Assembly (NCBI RefSeq): GCF_003610235.1
Contig: NZ_RAPR01000001.1
Coordinates: 8,370,001-8,434,000 of the forward strand
Source: Catellatospora citrea
Lineage (GTDB): Bacteria; Actinomycetota; Actinomycetes; Mycobacteriales; Micromonosporaceae
Direction of reading: 5' to 3'
DNA: 64,000 nt
This document shows, in pieces, positions 25,286-33,956 of the stretch. How positions within the stretch are numbered: the first letter of the stretch is position 1; each line of letters opens with the position of its first letter. The notes below the pieces were generated by a model. It saw only the letters and a program-made list of their open reading frames with translations, was not told the DNA's origin and searched no databases. Both the position numbers and the translations under genes were made by a program.

Positions 25286-26488
25286 CTACTGGGTGGCGAG
25301 GGCGGCGGTGGGGGACAGGCGGGCGGCACGCAGTGCGGGGTAGAGACCGGCGAGCACGCCCACCACGACGGTGACGCCCAGGCCGGCGGCGAGCGCCGAG
25401 ACCGGCACGGCGACCGGCCAGCCCTGCGTGGTCGCGTACGTGGCGGTGACCGCCGCGCCGAGCAGTGCCCCGGTGACGCCGCCGAGGCCGGACAGCAGCA
25501 GCGACTCGATGAGGAACTGCACGGCCACGGCCGGCCGGGTCGCGCCGAGCGCCCGGCGCAGCCCGATCTCGCCGCGCCGCTCCAGCACCGAGATGATCAT
25601 CGTGTTGGCCACGCCGACACCGCCCACCAGCAGCGCCACCGCACCCAGCCCGAGCAGCAGCGCGGTGAAGGCACGGTCGGTCGCCTGCTGCGCCGCCAGC
25701 GCGTCCGACGGGCGCGACACCCGGGCCGACAGCGGGTCCGCGGGGTTCGCGGTGGCCGCCAGCACGGCCCGGACCGCGAGCACCTGATCCGGCACGGCCC
25801 GGCAGTACACGGTGGTCGGGTGCCCGTCGTAGCCGAGCCGGGAGACCGCCACCGGCCCGCCGACCAGCGCCGCGGAGTCGAGCTCGCGGGCCAGTGGCAC
25901 CGGATCGAGGATGCCCGCGACGGTGAACCACTGCCCGCCGAGCCACACCTGGGCGCCGGCCTCGGCGACGCCCAGGCGCTCGGCGGCGGTCGCGCCCAGC
26001 ACCGTCACCGGGAAGTCCGCCGTGGCCGGGTTGAGCCACGCGCCCGTGGCGACCCGGCCGCCGACGGTGTCGAGCAGGCCCAGGTCGGCGGCCAGCACGG
26101 CGATCGCACCCGACTGCTGCGCCGGGATGCGGTCGTTGCGGTACACCCGCGCCTGCCGCAGCAGCCCGACCGCGTTCACCGAGGTGACGGGCCCGATCCG
26201 GCGGATCATCGGCACCGCCTCGGCGGGCAGCGCCGCGGGTTCGCCGGAGAACACGCCCTCGCCCGGGGACACCGTGAGCAGGTTCGTGCCGAGCTTGGCC
26301 AGGGTGCGGTCCAGATCGGCGCGTGACGAGGCGGAGATGCCGAGCACCGCGAGCATCGCGGCGATGCCGATGGCGACGCCCAGCGCGGACAGCACCACCC
26401 GCAGCGGACGGGTGCGCAGTCCGCTGCCGCCGAGCAACAGCAGATCCGTGCCGCGCAGCCGGGCCGGCCGGGGAGCCGTGAGAGTCAT
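25286..26488 (-). CDS. MacB/FtsX-type ABC transporter permease
   Basis: 400 residues. One N-terminal helix (LRVVLSALGVAIGIAAMLAVLGISASS), a large extracytoplasmic MacB-like domain (about 55-270), then three helices, the first around VANTMIISVLERRGEIGLRRALGATRPAVAVQFLIES, the FtsX signature. Works with the ATPase and the adaptor-like lipoprotein encoded just upstream. Starts in a 4-bp ATGA overlap with the ATPase gene. Likely transports a lipophilic molecule or peptide; substrate unknown. Confidence 0.9.
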   Translation of the reverse strand: MTLTAPRPARLRGTDLLLLGGSGLRTRPLRVVLSALGVAIGIAAMLAVLGISASSRADLDRTLAKLGTNLLTVSPGEGVFSGEPAALPAEAVPMIRRIGPVTSVNAVGLLRQARVYRNDRIPAQQSGAIAVLAADLGLLDTVGGRVATGAWLNPATADFPVTVLGATAAERLGVAEAGAQVWLGGQWFTVAGILDPVPLARELDSAALVGGPVAVSRLGYDGHPTTVYCRAVPDQVLAVRAVLAATANPADPLSARVSRPSDALAAQQATDRAFTALLLGLGAVALLVGGVGVANTMIISVLERRGEIGLRRALGATRPAVAVQFLIESLLLSGLGGVTGALLGAAVTATYATTQGWPVAVPVSALAAGLGVTVVVGVLAGLYPALRAARLSPTAALATQ

Positions 26489-27177
26489 GAGGCGTACGCC
26501 TTCCGGTCGGCGGTGTCCCGGGTGATCCGGCCGTCGCGCATCTCCACCCGCCGCGGCAGGCTCTGCGCGATGCCCTGGTCGTGGGTGATGACCACGACCG
26601 TGGTGCCCGCGGCGTGCGACTGCCGCAGCAGGTCGAGCACCGCCGCCGCGGACACCGAGTCGAGGTTGCCCGTCGGCTCGTCGGCGAGGATCACCTCCGG
26701 CTGCTTGACCAGGGCGCGGGCGATGGCGACGCGCTGGCGCTCGCCGCCGGACAGCTCGTGCGGGCGGTGGGTGAGCCGCTCGGCGAGGCCTACCTGTCGC
26801 AGGGTCTCGGCCGCACGGGCGCGGCGGGCGGCGCGGAGGACTCCGGTGTAGAGCAGTCCGTCCGCGACGGCGTCCAGCGCGCGTACGCCCGGGGCGAGGT
26901 GGAACTGCTGGAACACGAACCCGATGGCCCGGGCGCGCAGCGCCGACAGCGACCGGTCGCGCAGCGCGCCGGTGTCGAACCCGGCCACCCGCACGGTGCC
27001 CGCGGTCGGCCGGTCGAGCAGGCCGACCAGGTGCAGCAGGGTGGACTTGCCGGAACCTGACGGGCCGACCACGGCGACCAGCTCACCGCGGTCCACGGTC
27101 AACCCGACCCCGTCGACGGCCGTGACCCCGCCGGGATAGGTCCTGGTCACCCCGTCGAGCTGGAGGACGGCGGTCAT
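26485..27177 (-). CDS. LolD/MacB-type ABC transporter ATPase
   Basis: 230 residues, full ABC domain: Walker A GPSGSGKST, Q-loop FVFQQFHLAPG, signature LSGGERQRVAIARAL, Walker B VILADEPTGNLDS, H-loop ITHD. The EPTGNLD form is typical of LolD/MacB/FtsE ATPases that pair with FtsX-type permeases. Overlaps both neighbours by 4 bp, so adaptor, ATPase and permease are translated as a coupled set. Confidence 0.93.
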   Translation of the reverse strand: MTAVLQLDGVTRTYPGGVTAVDGVGLTVDRGELVAVVGPSGSGKSTLLHLVGLLDRPTAGTVRVAGFDTGALRDRSLSALRARAIGFVFQQFHLAPGVRALDAVADGLLYTGVLRAARRARAAETLRQVGLAERLTHRPHELSGGERQRVAIARALVKQPEVILADEPTGNLDSVSAAAVLDLLRQSHAAGTTVVVITHDQGIAQSLPRRVEMRDGRITRDTADRKAYAS

Positions 27178-28316
27178 CGCGGCACCACCACCTGAACGCC
27201 CGCGGCCAGCTCGCCCGCGGTGACCTCGACCCGCCCGCCGGCGAACAGGCCGGTGCGCACGGCGACGTACCGCGTCGTGCCGCCCTCGGCGACCTGCACC
27301 CCGTAGCCGCCCTCGGCGAGCGCGACCAGCGCGGTCACCGGCACGGTGAGCACACCGTCGCGCCGCTGCGCGGTGAACCGCACGGTCACCCGGCCCGCCG
27401 CGCCGTCCACCGCGGACTGGTCGGCGACCAGCACGTACACCTCGATCGCCGGTTCGCCGCCGTCGGACTCGGCGGGCAGGCCCACCCGGTCGACCGTGCC
27501 GGGGACCTCCGCGCCGGCCGCCAGGCGCACGGTCACCGCGGTGCCGGGCACGGCGAGCTGCCGCCGCTGCTCCGTCAGCCGCAGGGTGACCGAGCGGGTC
27601 GCGCCGGTGTGGCTGAGCACCTCGCCGTCGGCCGGGTCGCCCACCCGCAGCGCGTGCGCGGCGATCCGCACCGGCCCCGGCGCGTACACCACCCGCTGCG
27701 GTTCCACCGTGCCGGTGTCGGCCAGGCCCAGCGACCGCTGCCAGCGCTTGACCGCAGCCCCGGTCGCCGCCGTGAACGCCGTGTCGACGGTCAGGTCGCC
27801 CATGCGCAGCGCCCGCAGGTTCGCTTCGAGCTGCCGCACGTCACCGCCCCGGCAGCCCGTGATCAGCGTCCGGTACGCGGGCAGCGCCCCGTACAGCAGC
27901 ACCACCGGCTGGTCGTCGACGCGCAGCAACGGCTTGCCGCGGACCACCGTCGAGCCCACCGGCGCCAGCCAGGTGACCAGGCCCAGCCCACCGCCGCCCG
28001 CGCCGTCTGCCGGCGCCTCGCCATCCGCCGCCGGGCGTACGTAACGCAGCGGCACCGCCTCGCCGAAGCCGAACTCGCCCTCGACGTCGGTGAAGTCGAC
28101 CAGGTCGCCGCGGGTCACCGTGACCGTCTGCGGCGGCGTGCTCGCGGCCGGGGCCGGGTCGCCGTCGCACCCGGCCACCATCCCGACCGCCCCGACGGCC
28201 ACCGTCCCGAGGACAGCTCGCCTCCCGACCCGGACCCGGGCGAGCCCGCGCCCGCCGCGACCGAGACCGGTGCGGTCGAGCCCGGCCGGGTCGATGCCAC
28301 GGTCGAAGCCCGTCAC
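27174..28316 (-). CDS. Membrane-anchored efflux adaptor with peptidoglycan-binding domain
   Basis: 380 residues from GTG 28316, which overlaps the preceding lipoprotein stop by 4 bp (GTGA). N-terminal basic region, then a lipoprotein-like signal (AVLGTVAVGAVGMVAGC). VTWLAPVGSTVVRGKPLLRVDDQPVVLLYG is a biotinyl-lipoyl/HlyD-like stretch; GGDVRQLEANLRALRMGDLTVDTAFTAATGAAVKRWQRSLGLADTG (partly quoted) is a PG_binding_1 domain; the C-terminal part has adaptor-type beta domains. This combination is typical of actinobacterial MacA-like partners of MacB-type transporters. Confidence 0.82.
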   Translation of the reverse strand: MTGFDRGIDPAGLDRTGLGRGGRGLARVRVGRRAVLGTVAVGAVGMVAGCDGDPAPAASTPPQTVTVTRGDLVDFTDVEGEFGFGEAVPLRYVRPAADGEAPADGAGGGGLGLVTWLAPVGSTVVRGKPLLRVDDQPVVLLYGALPAYRTLITGCRGGDVRQLEANLRALRMGDLTVDTAFTAATGAAVKRWQRSLGLADTGTVEPQRVVYAPGPVRIAAHALRVGDPADGEVLSHTGATRSVTLRLTEQRRQLAVPGTAVTVRLAAGAEVPGTVDRVGLPAESDGGEPAIEVYVLVADQSAVDGAAGRVTVRFTAQRRDGVLTVPVTALVALAEGGYGVQVAEGGTTRYVAVRTGLFAGGRVEVTAGELAAGVQVVVPR

Positions 28317-28864
28317 GGCTTGGGTGCCGCGGTCGGGGCGGGCGGGAGCAGGTTGCGGCACTTCTCCAGCGCCGCCATGGCGGCCTTGTCGTCCTGCCGC
28401 AGCCAGTGGTTCAGCTGCCCCGTCACCGGGTCGGGATCGGGCACGTCGGCGACGCCGTTGTCACGCATGCACTGCGCGTACGCCCGCAGCTTCGTCACGT
28501 CGTCCGGGGTACGCGGACTCGGCGCGGCCGCCGGCGGCAGGAACTTCGTGCAGCCGTCCAGCGCCGTCTGGAACGCGTCCTTGAGGCCCATGCCCAGGTC
28601 GTCCATGGCATGCAGCAGCGCGCTGCGCCCCGACTTGTCGCCGGGCACCGGGTCGGGCATGTCGGTCACACCCGCGGCGCGCATGCACGCGACGAAATCC
28701 AGCTCGCGCTGCACGGGATCGTCCGAAGGCCCGCTGGGCGCGGCGGTGGGGGCACTCGCGCCGGGCGTGCCCGCGGTCGCGACACCCGGCGAGGCGTCGC
28801 CGCCCGAACAGCCGCTCGCCAGCATCGCCAGCATCAGCACCGCGCTCCACCTGCGTGTACGCAT
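28313..28864 (-). CDS. Lipoprotein with duplicated ACMRxxGVxDxPDP motif
   Basis: 183 residues, ATG with AAAGGA upstream. Lipoprotein signal LMLAMLASGC (Cys19), Ala/Pro/Ser linker, then two related copies: FVACMRAAGVTDMPDPVPGD and YAQCMRDNGVADVPDPDPVTG, each followed by a helix and a late Cys (LDGCTKFLPPA, LEKCRNLLPPA). Each copy holds two Cys, which suggests disulfides. First gene of the export operon, followed by adaptor, ATPase and permease in 4-bp overlaps. Its promoter-like region mirrors that of the divergent sigma gene. Confidence 0.75.
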   Translation of the reverse strand: MRTRRWSAVLMLAMLASGCSGGDASPGVATAGTPGASAPTAAPSGPSDDPVQRELDFVACMRAAGVTDMPDPVPGDKSGRSALLHAMDDLGMGLKDAFQTALDGCTKFLPPAAAPSPRTPDDVTKLRAYAQCMRDNGVADVPDPDPVTGQLNHWLRQDDKAAMAALEKCRNLLPPAPTAAPKP

Positions 28865-28908
28865 CGTCTAGGGTCCTTTCCGAAAGCGCGGCGGGTTCCG
28901 CGCCGGGC

Positions 28909-28941
28909 AAGACACGTAGCGCTCGCACCGGCGGGTTGCCC
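28909..28941 (-). promoter_or_regulatory. SigE-type promoter candidate for the export operon
   Basis: Minus-strand GGGCAACC (28941-28934), 17-base spacer, CGTGTCTT (28916-28909); start codon about 45 bp downstream. The same two boxes with the same spacing occur in the opposite orientation at 28984-29016. Confidence 0.65.
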
Positions 28942-28983
28942 GCCGCCGGAGCACGGCGGCTGTGGCGGTCGTCATAGCGCGCC

Positions 28984-29016
28984 GGGCAACCTGGCACGGT
29001 CCGCGCTCCGTGTCTT
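28984..29016 (+). promoter_or_regulatory. SigE-type promoter candidate for the sigma gene
   Basis: GGGCAACC (28984-28991), 17-base spacer, CGTGTCTT (29009-29016), followed by ACCC. Mirror of the motif at 28909-28941; the bases around the second box also match (CT.CGTGTCTT.CCC). Suggests autoregulation of the sigma factor. Confidence 0.65.
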
Positions 29017-29081
29017 ACCCGCGCGCACCGCCCATGGGGGCGGGCAGGGACGGCGCGGCGCGGAACGTGAGGTGGCACGCG

Positions 29082-29630
29082 GTGGGGCTGCTGGGATGGC
29101 GGGACCGCCGCGCCCACGAGGCCGACTTCGTCGCGTTCTACACCGAGCGCGGCGACCACCTGCGCAACACGGCGTACCTGCTGTGCCGGGACTGGCACCT
29201 GGCCGAGGACCTGACCCAGACCGTGTTCACGAAGCTCTACCGGGCCTGGCACCGCATCGACCGGCACGACGCCCTCGACCAGTACGCGCGCCGGGTGCTG
29301 CTGCGCGCGTTCCTGGACGAGCGGCGGCGGCCGTGGCGGCGCGAGTACGCCACCGAACCCGGCAGCGCCTCGCTCGACAGCACGGTGCGCGACTCGTACG
29401 CCGACGACGGCTCGGCGCTGCACGCCGCGCTGGTCCGGCTGCCCCGCCGCCGCCGCGCGGTGCTGGTGCTGCGCTTCTGGGCGGACATGTCGGTCGAGCA
29501 GGTGGCCGAGGCGATGGAGTGCTCCACCGGCACGGTCAAGAGCCAGACCGCCCGCGGCCTGGCCCAGCTGCGTGAACTGCTCGGCGACAGCACTGTCGGC
29601 ACCGACGGACATCCGTGGGGGAATCGATGA
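29082..29630 (+). CDS. SigE-family (ECF-type) RNA polymerase sigma factor
   Basis: About 182 residues from GTG 29082. Region 2: DFVAFYTERGDHLRNTAYLLCRDWHLAEDLTQTVFTKLYRAW; region 4: LHAALVRLPRRRRAVLVLRFWADMSVEQVAEAMECSTGTVKSQTARGLAQLRELL. This is the actinobacterial SigE-family layout. Starts at ATG 29034 and GTG 29067 are also open; 29034 would leave only about 10 bases of leader after the predicted promoter, so a later start with GAGG upstream was preferred. Stop overlaps the next gene by ATGA, so the pair is coupled. Probably drives its own promoter and that of the divergent export operon. Confidence 0.85.
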   Translation: MGLLGWRDRRAHEADFVAFYTERGDHLRNTAYLLCRDWHLAEDLTQTVFTKLYRAWHRIDRHDALDQYARRVLLRAFLDERRRPWRREYATEPGSASLDSTVRDSYADDGSALHAALVRLPRRRRAVLVLRFWADMSVEQVAEAMECSTGTVKSQTARGLAQLRELLGDSTVGTDGHPWGNR

Positions 29631-30445
29631 ACGACGTTAAGGACCTCTGCGAGCGGATCCTCGACCAGCCCGCACCCCCGCTGCGCGACAGCGCGCAGGT
29701 GCTGGCCGTCGCCCGGCACGCGGCGCAGCGCCGCGCGCGGCTGACCGCCGCGGTCGGCGGGCTGGCCTGCACCGCCGTGGCCGCGGTGGTGGTGACCGCG
29801 GCACTGCCCCGGACCGCGGGCGAGCTTCCCGTCGCGCAGCCCCCTTCGGCCACCGCCCTCGCGTCCGCGGCGGCGGTGCCGCCGGTGCCGGGGCCCGACG
29901 CCGCCCAGGCGCACGGCGGGCGCATCGCTCAGCTGCTGGCCGAGGCGGTGCCGGCGGGATACACCAGCAGGCCGGCCGACGCGACCTCCACGTGGCGGCT
30001 GGACACGGACACCGCTGGGACGCCGCGCTACATCTCGCAGACCCGGCTCATCGTGTCCGACGGCGCGGGCGAGGGAGTGCTGTCGGCGGCGCTCGCGGGC
30101 GACCGGCACGCCGCGCCGGTCGGTGACCTGTGCGCCGCCGCGGTGACCGCCCGGCTCGCCGAGTACAGCGCCGTCGGTCCCGGCACCTGCGACGTGGTGT
30201 CGGTCGGCGGTGCGGCGGTGCGCGTGGACACCGCCGCCGACCGCGCCGTCGTCGCCACCCGGTTCCTGGCGGGCGGCTATCTCACCATCCGGTGGAGCCC
30301 CATGACGTGGTCCGCTGTGTCGCCGTCGGCCAGCGCGCAGCCGTGGATGTTGCTGGACGGCGGCGGCCGTCCCGCGCTGGACGCGGCCGCGTTCACCCCG
30401 GCCCGGCTGGCGGGACTCGCCGCCGACCCGCGCCTGCTGCCCTGA
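29627..30445 (+). CDS. Single-pass membrane protein, partner of SigE-family sigma factor
   Basis: 272 residues. Cytoplasmic N-terminus about 1-40 (MNDVKDLCERILDQPAPPLRDSAQVLAVARHAAQRRAR), one membrane helix about 43-63 (LTAAVGGLACTAVAAVVVTAAL), then an Ala/Pro linker and an extracytoplasmic domain of unknown type with two Cys (GDLCAAAVTARLAEYSAVGPGTCD). The ATGA overlap with the sigma gene and this topology suggest a regulator of the sigma factor, but no zinc-binding anti-sigma motif is visible. Its stop lies 5 bp from the stop of the convergent dehydrogenase gene. Confidence 0.7.
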   Translation: MNDVKDLCERILDQPAPPLRDSAQVLAVARHAAQRRARLTAAVGGLACTAVAAVVVTAALPRTAGELPVAQPPSATALASAAAVPPVPGPDAAQAHGGRIAQLLAEAVPAGYTSRPADATSTWRLDTDTAGTPRYISQTRLIVSDGAGEGVLSAALAGDRHAAPVGDLCAAAVTARLAEYSAVGPGTCDVVSVGGAAVRVDTAADRAVVATRFLAGGYLTIRWSPMTWSAVSPSASAQPWMLLDGGGRPALDAAAFTPARLAGLAADPRLLP

Positions 30446-30449
30446 CCCG

Positions 30450-31484
30450 TCAGGGGCGGATGAGCACCTTGAGGGCCTTGCGGTCGGCCATCGCCTGGTA
30501 GCCGCCGGGCACCCCGTCGAGGCCGACCGTGGTGTCGAACACCCGGCCGGGCTCCACGCTGCCGTCGAGCACGTCGGGCAGCAGCTCCTCGATGTAGGCG
30601 CGGGCCGGGGCGATGCCGCCGGTGAGCGTGATGTTGCGCCGGAACTCGTCCCAGCCGAACGGCACCTCCGGGTACTGCGGCGCGCCCACCCGGCTCACCC
30701 TGCCGCCGGCCCGGACCACGGCGACCGCGGTCTCGATGGCCGGCCGCAGGCCCACGCACTCCAGCACGGCGTGGGTGCCGTCGCCGCCGGTCAGTTCCAG
30801 CACCTTCGCGACGCCCTCGTCGCCGCGCTCGGCCACCACGTCGCTCGCGCCGAAGTCGCGGCCCAGGTCGGTGCGCCCCTGGTGGCGGCCCATGAGGATG
30901 ATCTGCTCCGCGCCGAGCCGCTTGGCGGCGAGCACTGCGCACAGGCCGACCGCGCCGTCGCCGATCACGGTCACCGTGGTGCCGGGGCCGACCCCGGCGG
31001 TCACCGCGCAGTGGTGGCCGGTCGGGAACACGTCGGACAGCGACAGCAGCGAGGGCAGCAGCGCCGAGTCTTCGCCGACCGACAGTTTGACCAGCGTGCC
31101 CTGGGCCTGCGGCACGCGTACCGCCTCGCCCTGGCCGCCGTCGACGCCGTTCGCGCCCCAGAAGCCGCCGTGGCGGCAGGAGGTCTGCAGGCCCTCGCGG
31201 CAGAAGTCGCAGGTGTTGTCCGCCCAGACGAACGGCGCGACCACGACGTCGCCCTTCTTGAGCCCGGAGACGTCGGCACCGGTGTCCTCGACGACGCCGA
31301 GGAACTCGTGGCCGATCCGGTCGCCCTGCTCGCTGGCCGGTCGTGACCCGTAGGGCCACAGGTCGCTGCCGCAGATGCAGGAGCGCAGCACGCGTACGAG
31401 GGCGTCGGTGGGCTCGCGCAGCACCGGGTCGGGCACGTCCTCCACCCGTACGTCACCGGCACCGTAGATCAACGTGGCTCGCAT
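30450..31484 (-). CDS. Zinc-dependent alcohol dehydrogenase (MDR family)
   Basis: 344 residues. Catalytic zinc ligands in SCICGSDLWPYG and GHEFLGVVEDTG; a Cys-containing lobe CDFCREGLQTSCRHGG binds the structural zinc; NAD(P)-binding TVTVIGDGAVGLCAVLAAKRLGAEQIILMG. Oxidises an alcohol or reduces an aldehyde; substrate unknown. Full length for the family. ATG at 31484. Downstream end meets the sigma partner gene tail to tail. Confidence 0.9.
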   Translation of the reverse strand: MRATLIYGAGDVRVEDVPDPVLREPTDALVRVLRSCICGSDLWPYGSRPASEQGDRIGHEFLGVVEDTGADVSGLKKGDVVVAPFVWADNTCDFCREGLQTSCRHGGFWGANGVDGGQGEAVRVPQAQGTLVKLSVGEDSALLPSLLSLSDVFPTGHHCAVTAGVGPGTTVTVIGDGAVGLCAVLAAKRLGAEQIILMGRHQGRTDLGRDFGASDVVAERGDEGVAKVLELTGGDGTHAVLECVGLRPAIETAVAVVRAGGRVSRVGAPQYPEVPFGWDEFRRNITLTGGIAPARAYIEELLPDVLDGSVEPGRVFDTTVGLDGVPGGYQAMADRKALKVLIRP

Positions 31485-31595
31485 GGGTCTCCCCGTTCCG
31501 TGGTCGTCGCAGGCACGGCCGGGGCCGGACCTGGTCCAACGATCAGTATCGGGGCCGCGAGGGCGTCATACCCGGTCAATGAGGGCATTTCGTGC

Positions 31596-31629
31596 GGCGG
31601 CCCGGGCAGGGGAGGACGCCCGGGCCGCC
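31596..31629 (-). terminator. Hairpin after the Bax1-like gene
   Basis: 12-bp perfect arms (31596-31607 and 31618-31629, GGCGGCCCGGGC) with a 10-base loop, starting 10 bp after the stop. Confidence 0.65.
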
Positions 31630-31638
31630 TTGCCCGCG

Positions 31639-32454
31639 TCAGTCCTCCTGGAAGTACGAGATGAGTCGCAGGATCTCCAGGTAGAGCCAGACGAGTTCGA
31701 CGAGGATGCCGAACGCGCCGAGCCAGCCGTACTTGCGGGGCAGCCCGGCGGCGATGCCGTCCTCGATCTGCTGGAAGCTGATCACGAACATCAGCGCCGC
31801 GACGACGATGCAGATCAGCGAGAAGATGATCGCGATGCCGCCGCCGTCGCGCAGCGGCCCGGCCGACCCGGTGAACAGGCTGATGCCGAAGTTGACCAGC
31901 ATGACCACGGCCAACCCCGCGGCGGCTCCGATCACGACCTTCATGAACTTCGGCGTCGCCCGGATGATCCGGGCCCGGTACAGCGCGGCCATGATGAAGA
32001 AGACGCCCAGGGTCGCGATGACCGCCTGCAGGACGATGCCGTTCCAGCGGGTCTCGAACGCCTTGGACACCGCACCGAGGAACACGCCCTCGACGAGCGC
32101 GTACGCGAACAGGATGACCGGGTTGGTGATCTGGGCGAACGAGATGACCAGGCCCAGCACGAGCCCGACGAGCATCGCGGCGATCCAGGTCACCGCCAGC
32201 GCCTGCGTCGGCACCAGGATCCAGGTCGCGGCGGCCGCGGCCACCGCCGCACCGATCAGGGACACGGTCTTGACCACGACGTCGTCGATCGTCATGACGT
32301 CGCGGGTGGACTGGACGGTCTCCGGGTATCCGTACCCGGCCGGCTGCTGGTAGGTCTGGCCGCCGTAGCTGTACGGCTGGCCGCCGGGCACGGAGTAGGT
32401 CGGCTGCTGCGCGGCGGCGGTGATCCGCCCGAGCACCGGGTTAGAGGACTTCAC
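31639..32454 (-). CDS. Bax inhibitor-1/YccA-like seven-helix membrane protein
   Basis: 271 residues. The N-terminal 45 residues are low-complexity Tyr/Gln/Gly/Pro (SYGGQTYQQPAGYGYP), followed by seven hydrophobic helices, including FAYALVEGVFLGAVSKAFE and the C-terminal EDGIAAGLPRKYGWLGAFGILVELVWLYLEILRL, with the acidic residues of BI-1 proteins. Family members leak Ca2+ or respond to pH; the bacterial role is unclear. Lies just downstream of the Spo0M-like gene, separated by a hairpin, and the two proteins share Gly/Tyr/Gln-rich tracts. Confidence 0.88.
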   Translation of the reverse strand: MKSSNPVLGRITAAAQQPTYSVPGGQPYSYGGQTYQQPAGYGYPETVQSTRDVMTIDDVVVKTVSLIGAAVAAAAATWILVPTQALAVTWIAAMLVGLVLGLVISFAQITNPVILFAYALVEGVFLGAVSKAFETRWNGIVLQAVIATLGVFFIMAALYRARIIRATPKFMKVVIGAAAGLAVVMLVNFGISLFTGSAGPLRDGGGIAIIFSLICIVVAALMFVISFQQIEDGIAAGLPRKYGWLGAFGILVELVWLYLEILRLISYFQED

Positions 32455-32493
32455 GCAGGTCTCCTTTGTCTACGGGCGGTGCGAACGAGGGGT

Positions 32494-32534
32494 GGGTGGT
32501 GCGGGCCTCCGGCTAGGACAGGCCCGCACCACCC
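32494..32534 (-). terminator. Hairpin after the Spo0M-like gene
   Basis: 15-bp perfect arms (32494-32508 and 32520-32534, GGGTGGTGCGGGCCT) with an 11-base loop. Confidence 0.7.
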
Positions 32535-32544
32535 GGTTCGGCGG

Positions 32545-33699
32545 TCAGAAGTCCCCGAAGTCGCCTCCGAAATCCCCGCCGCCGAAGTCGTCGAAACCGG
32601 CGTCGACCGCTCCCGTGTCGGGCAGCCCGGCCGCGGACGCGGCGTCGCCCAGGTCGGGAGCCATCGCGTCGCCGATCATGTCGCCGATCACCATGCCGCC
32701 GAGGAAGCCCAGCGCCGCGCCGCCGACCCCGGCCGCCATCGCGCCGGCCATGCTGGGCTTGCCCCGGTAGCCGCCGTACTTGTAGCCGCCGTGACCGCCG
32801 TAGGCGTAGCCGGGACGGCCGTGCTGCCCGTACCCGGGCTGGCCGTATCCCTGCTGCCCGTATCCCTGCTGGCCGTAGCCGCCGGGCGCGTGGCCGTAGC
32901 CGGGCTGGGCGGGCGCCTGCAGGAACGCGCCCGGCGCCGCCGCGGGCGAGGCGAGCTTGTCCAGGGCGGTGGTCAGCCAGCGGTCCACCTCGGCGACCCA
33001 GCCGCCCTCGGTCGCGGCGAGCCGCTGCAGGTCGGCCGCCGACAGGTCGTGCCGGTCGGGCGTGCCGAACCGGCCGGTGAGCTCGGCCAGCACCACGAGG
33101 CCGTCGCCGACCGCGGCCACGGTGAAGGTGAGCAGCGGGATGTGCGGGCCGTGCTGCCCGCCCTCGGGCAGCGGCGCGTAGCAGGTGATCGCCTGCGCGG
33201 CAGGCACGGGCAAGCCGGCCATGCCGCCGGGGCGCAGCTCGTTGCGCACGAACCGGCACCCGATCGTGCCGAGCGCGTCCATGATCTGCTGCTGGGCCGG
33301 CGAGGCGTCGATGCGGGCGGGGTCGAAGTCGCCCTTGGCGCTGCCCGAGGCGACCGACACCTCGGTGCGCACACCGACACCGACACCCGGCAGCGCCTGC
33401 CCGTACAGCGCGGTGAACGGGGCGTGGGCGGGCACCGTCACCGAGAACGGCACGGCCTGGCTGGTTCCCGACGGCAGCCGCAGCTGCTGCGCGACCTGGT
33501 AGCGGGCCAGTTCCAGCTCGCCGGCCGGTCCGGTCGCGGTGAGCAGCAGCGAGATCGCGGTGATCTCGGTGTCGGACTTGGCGCGCAGATTCACCTGGCC
33601 GCTCAGCGAGCCGCCCGGGACCGCGGGGTGCGGCGACAGTACGGTGTCGACCTCGACGCCGCCCAGCCCGAGTCCGACGAGCAGTTTCTTGAAGACCAT
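32545..33699 (-). CDS. Spo0M-like (arrestin-fold) sporulation protein with Gly/Tyr/Gln-rich tail
   Basis: 384 residues. The N-terminal 230 residues match the Spo0M family: MVFKKLLVGLGLGGVEVDTVL, GGSLSGQVNLRAKSDTEITAISLLL, LPSGTSQAVPFSVTVPAHAPFT. Then GYGQQGYGQQGYGQPGYGQ-type repeats (about 265-320), a glycine-zipper hydrophobic stretch (AGAMAAGVGGAALGFLGGMVIGDMIG) and an acidic Phe/Gly tail (FDDFGGGDFGGDFGDF). Spo0M proteins influence sporulation and stress in Bacillus and actinomycetes; the tail is unusual and may mediate self-association. Confidence 0.82.
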   Translation of the reverse strand: MVFKKLLVGLGLGGVEVDTVLSPHPAVPGGSLSGQVNLRAKSDTEITAISLLLTATGPAGELELARYQVAQQLRLPSGTSQAVPFSVTVPAHAPFTALYGQALPGVGVGVRTEVSVASGSAKGDFDPARIDASPAQQQIMDALGTIGCRFVRNELRPGGMAGLPVPAAQAITCYAPLPEGGQHGPHIPLLTFTVAAVGDGLVVLAELTGRFGTPDRHDLSAADLQRLAATEGGWVAEVDRWLTTALDKLASPAAAPGAFLQAPAQPGYGHAPGGYGQQGYGQQGYGQPGYGQHGRPGYAYGGHGGYKYGGYRGKPSMAGAMAAGVGGAALGFLGGMVIGDMIGDAMAPDLGDAASAAGLPDTGAVDAGFDDFGGGDFGGDFGDF

Positions 33700-33956
33700 G
33701 TGCTTCCTCTCCTGGTGGAACGCCGCCCGGCGTCAGCCGCGGCGGTGGCAGTCGCGGGGCGGCCGGCGATCAGGTCGTCGGGGGTGGTGGCCGCCTCGAT
33801 GGGGGATCAGCACGGCGACGCCGACGTTCCTCGCCTCAGCCGCGGGCTCCTCGCCGGCGGTCGGGACCGGTGCCGTTCGCGGCGGCCGGCGGTATGATCA
33901 GCCACGAGGCTGACACTAACACGTGAAACTGTACGGTTGCTGGAACGAGGCAGCTC

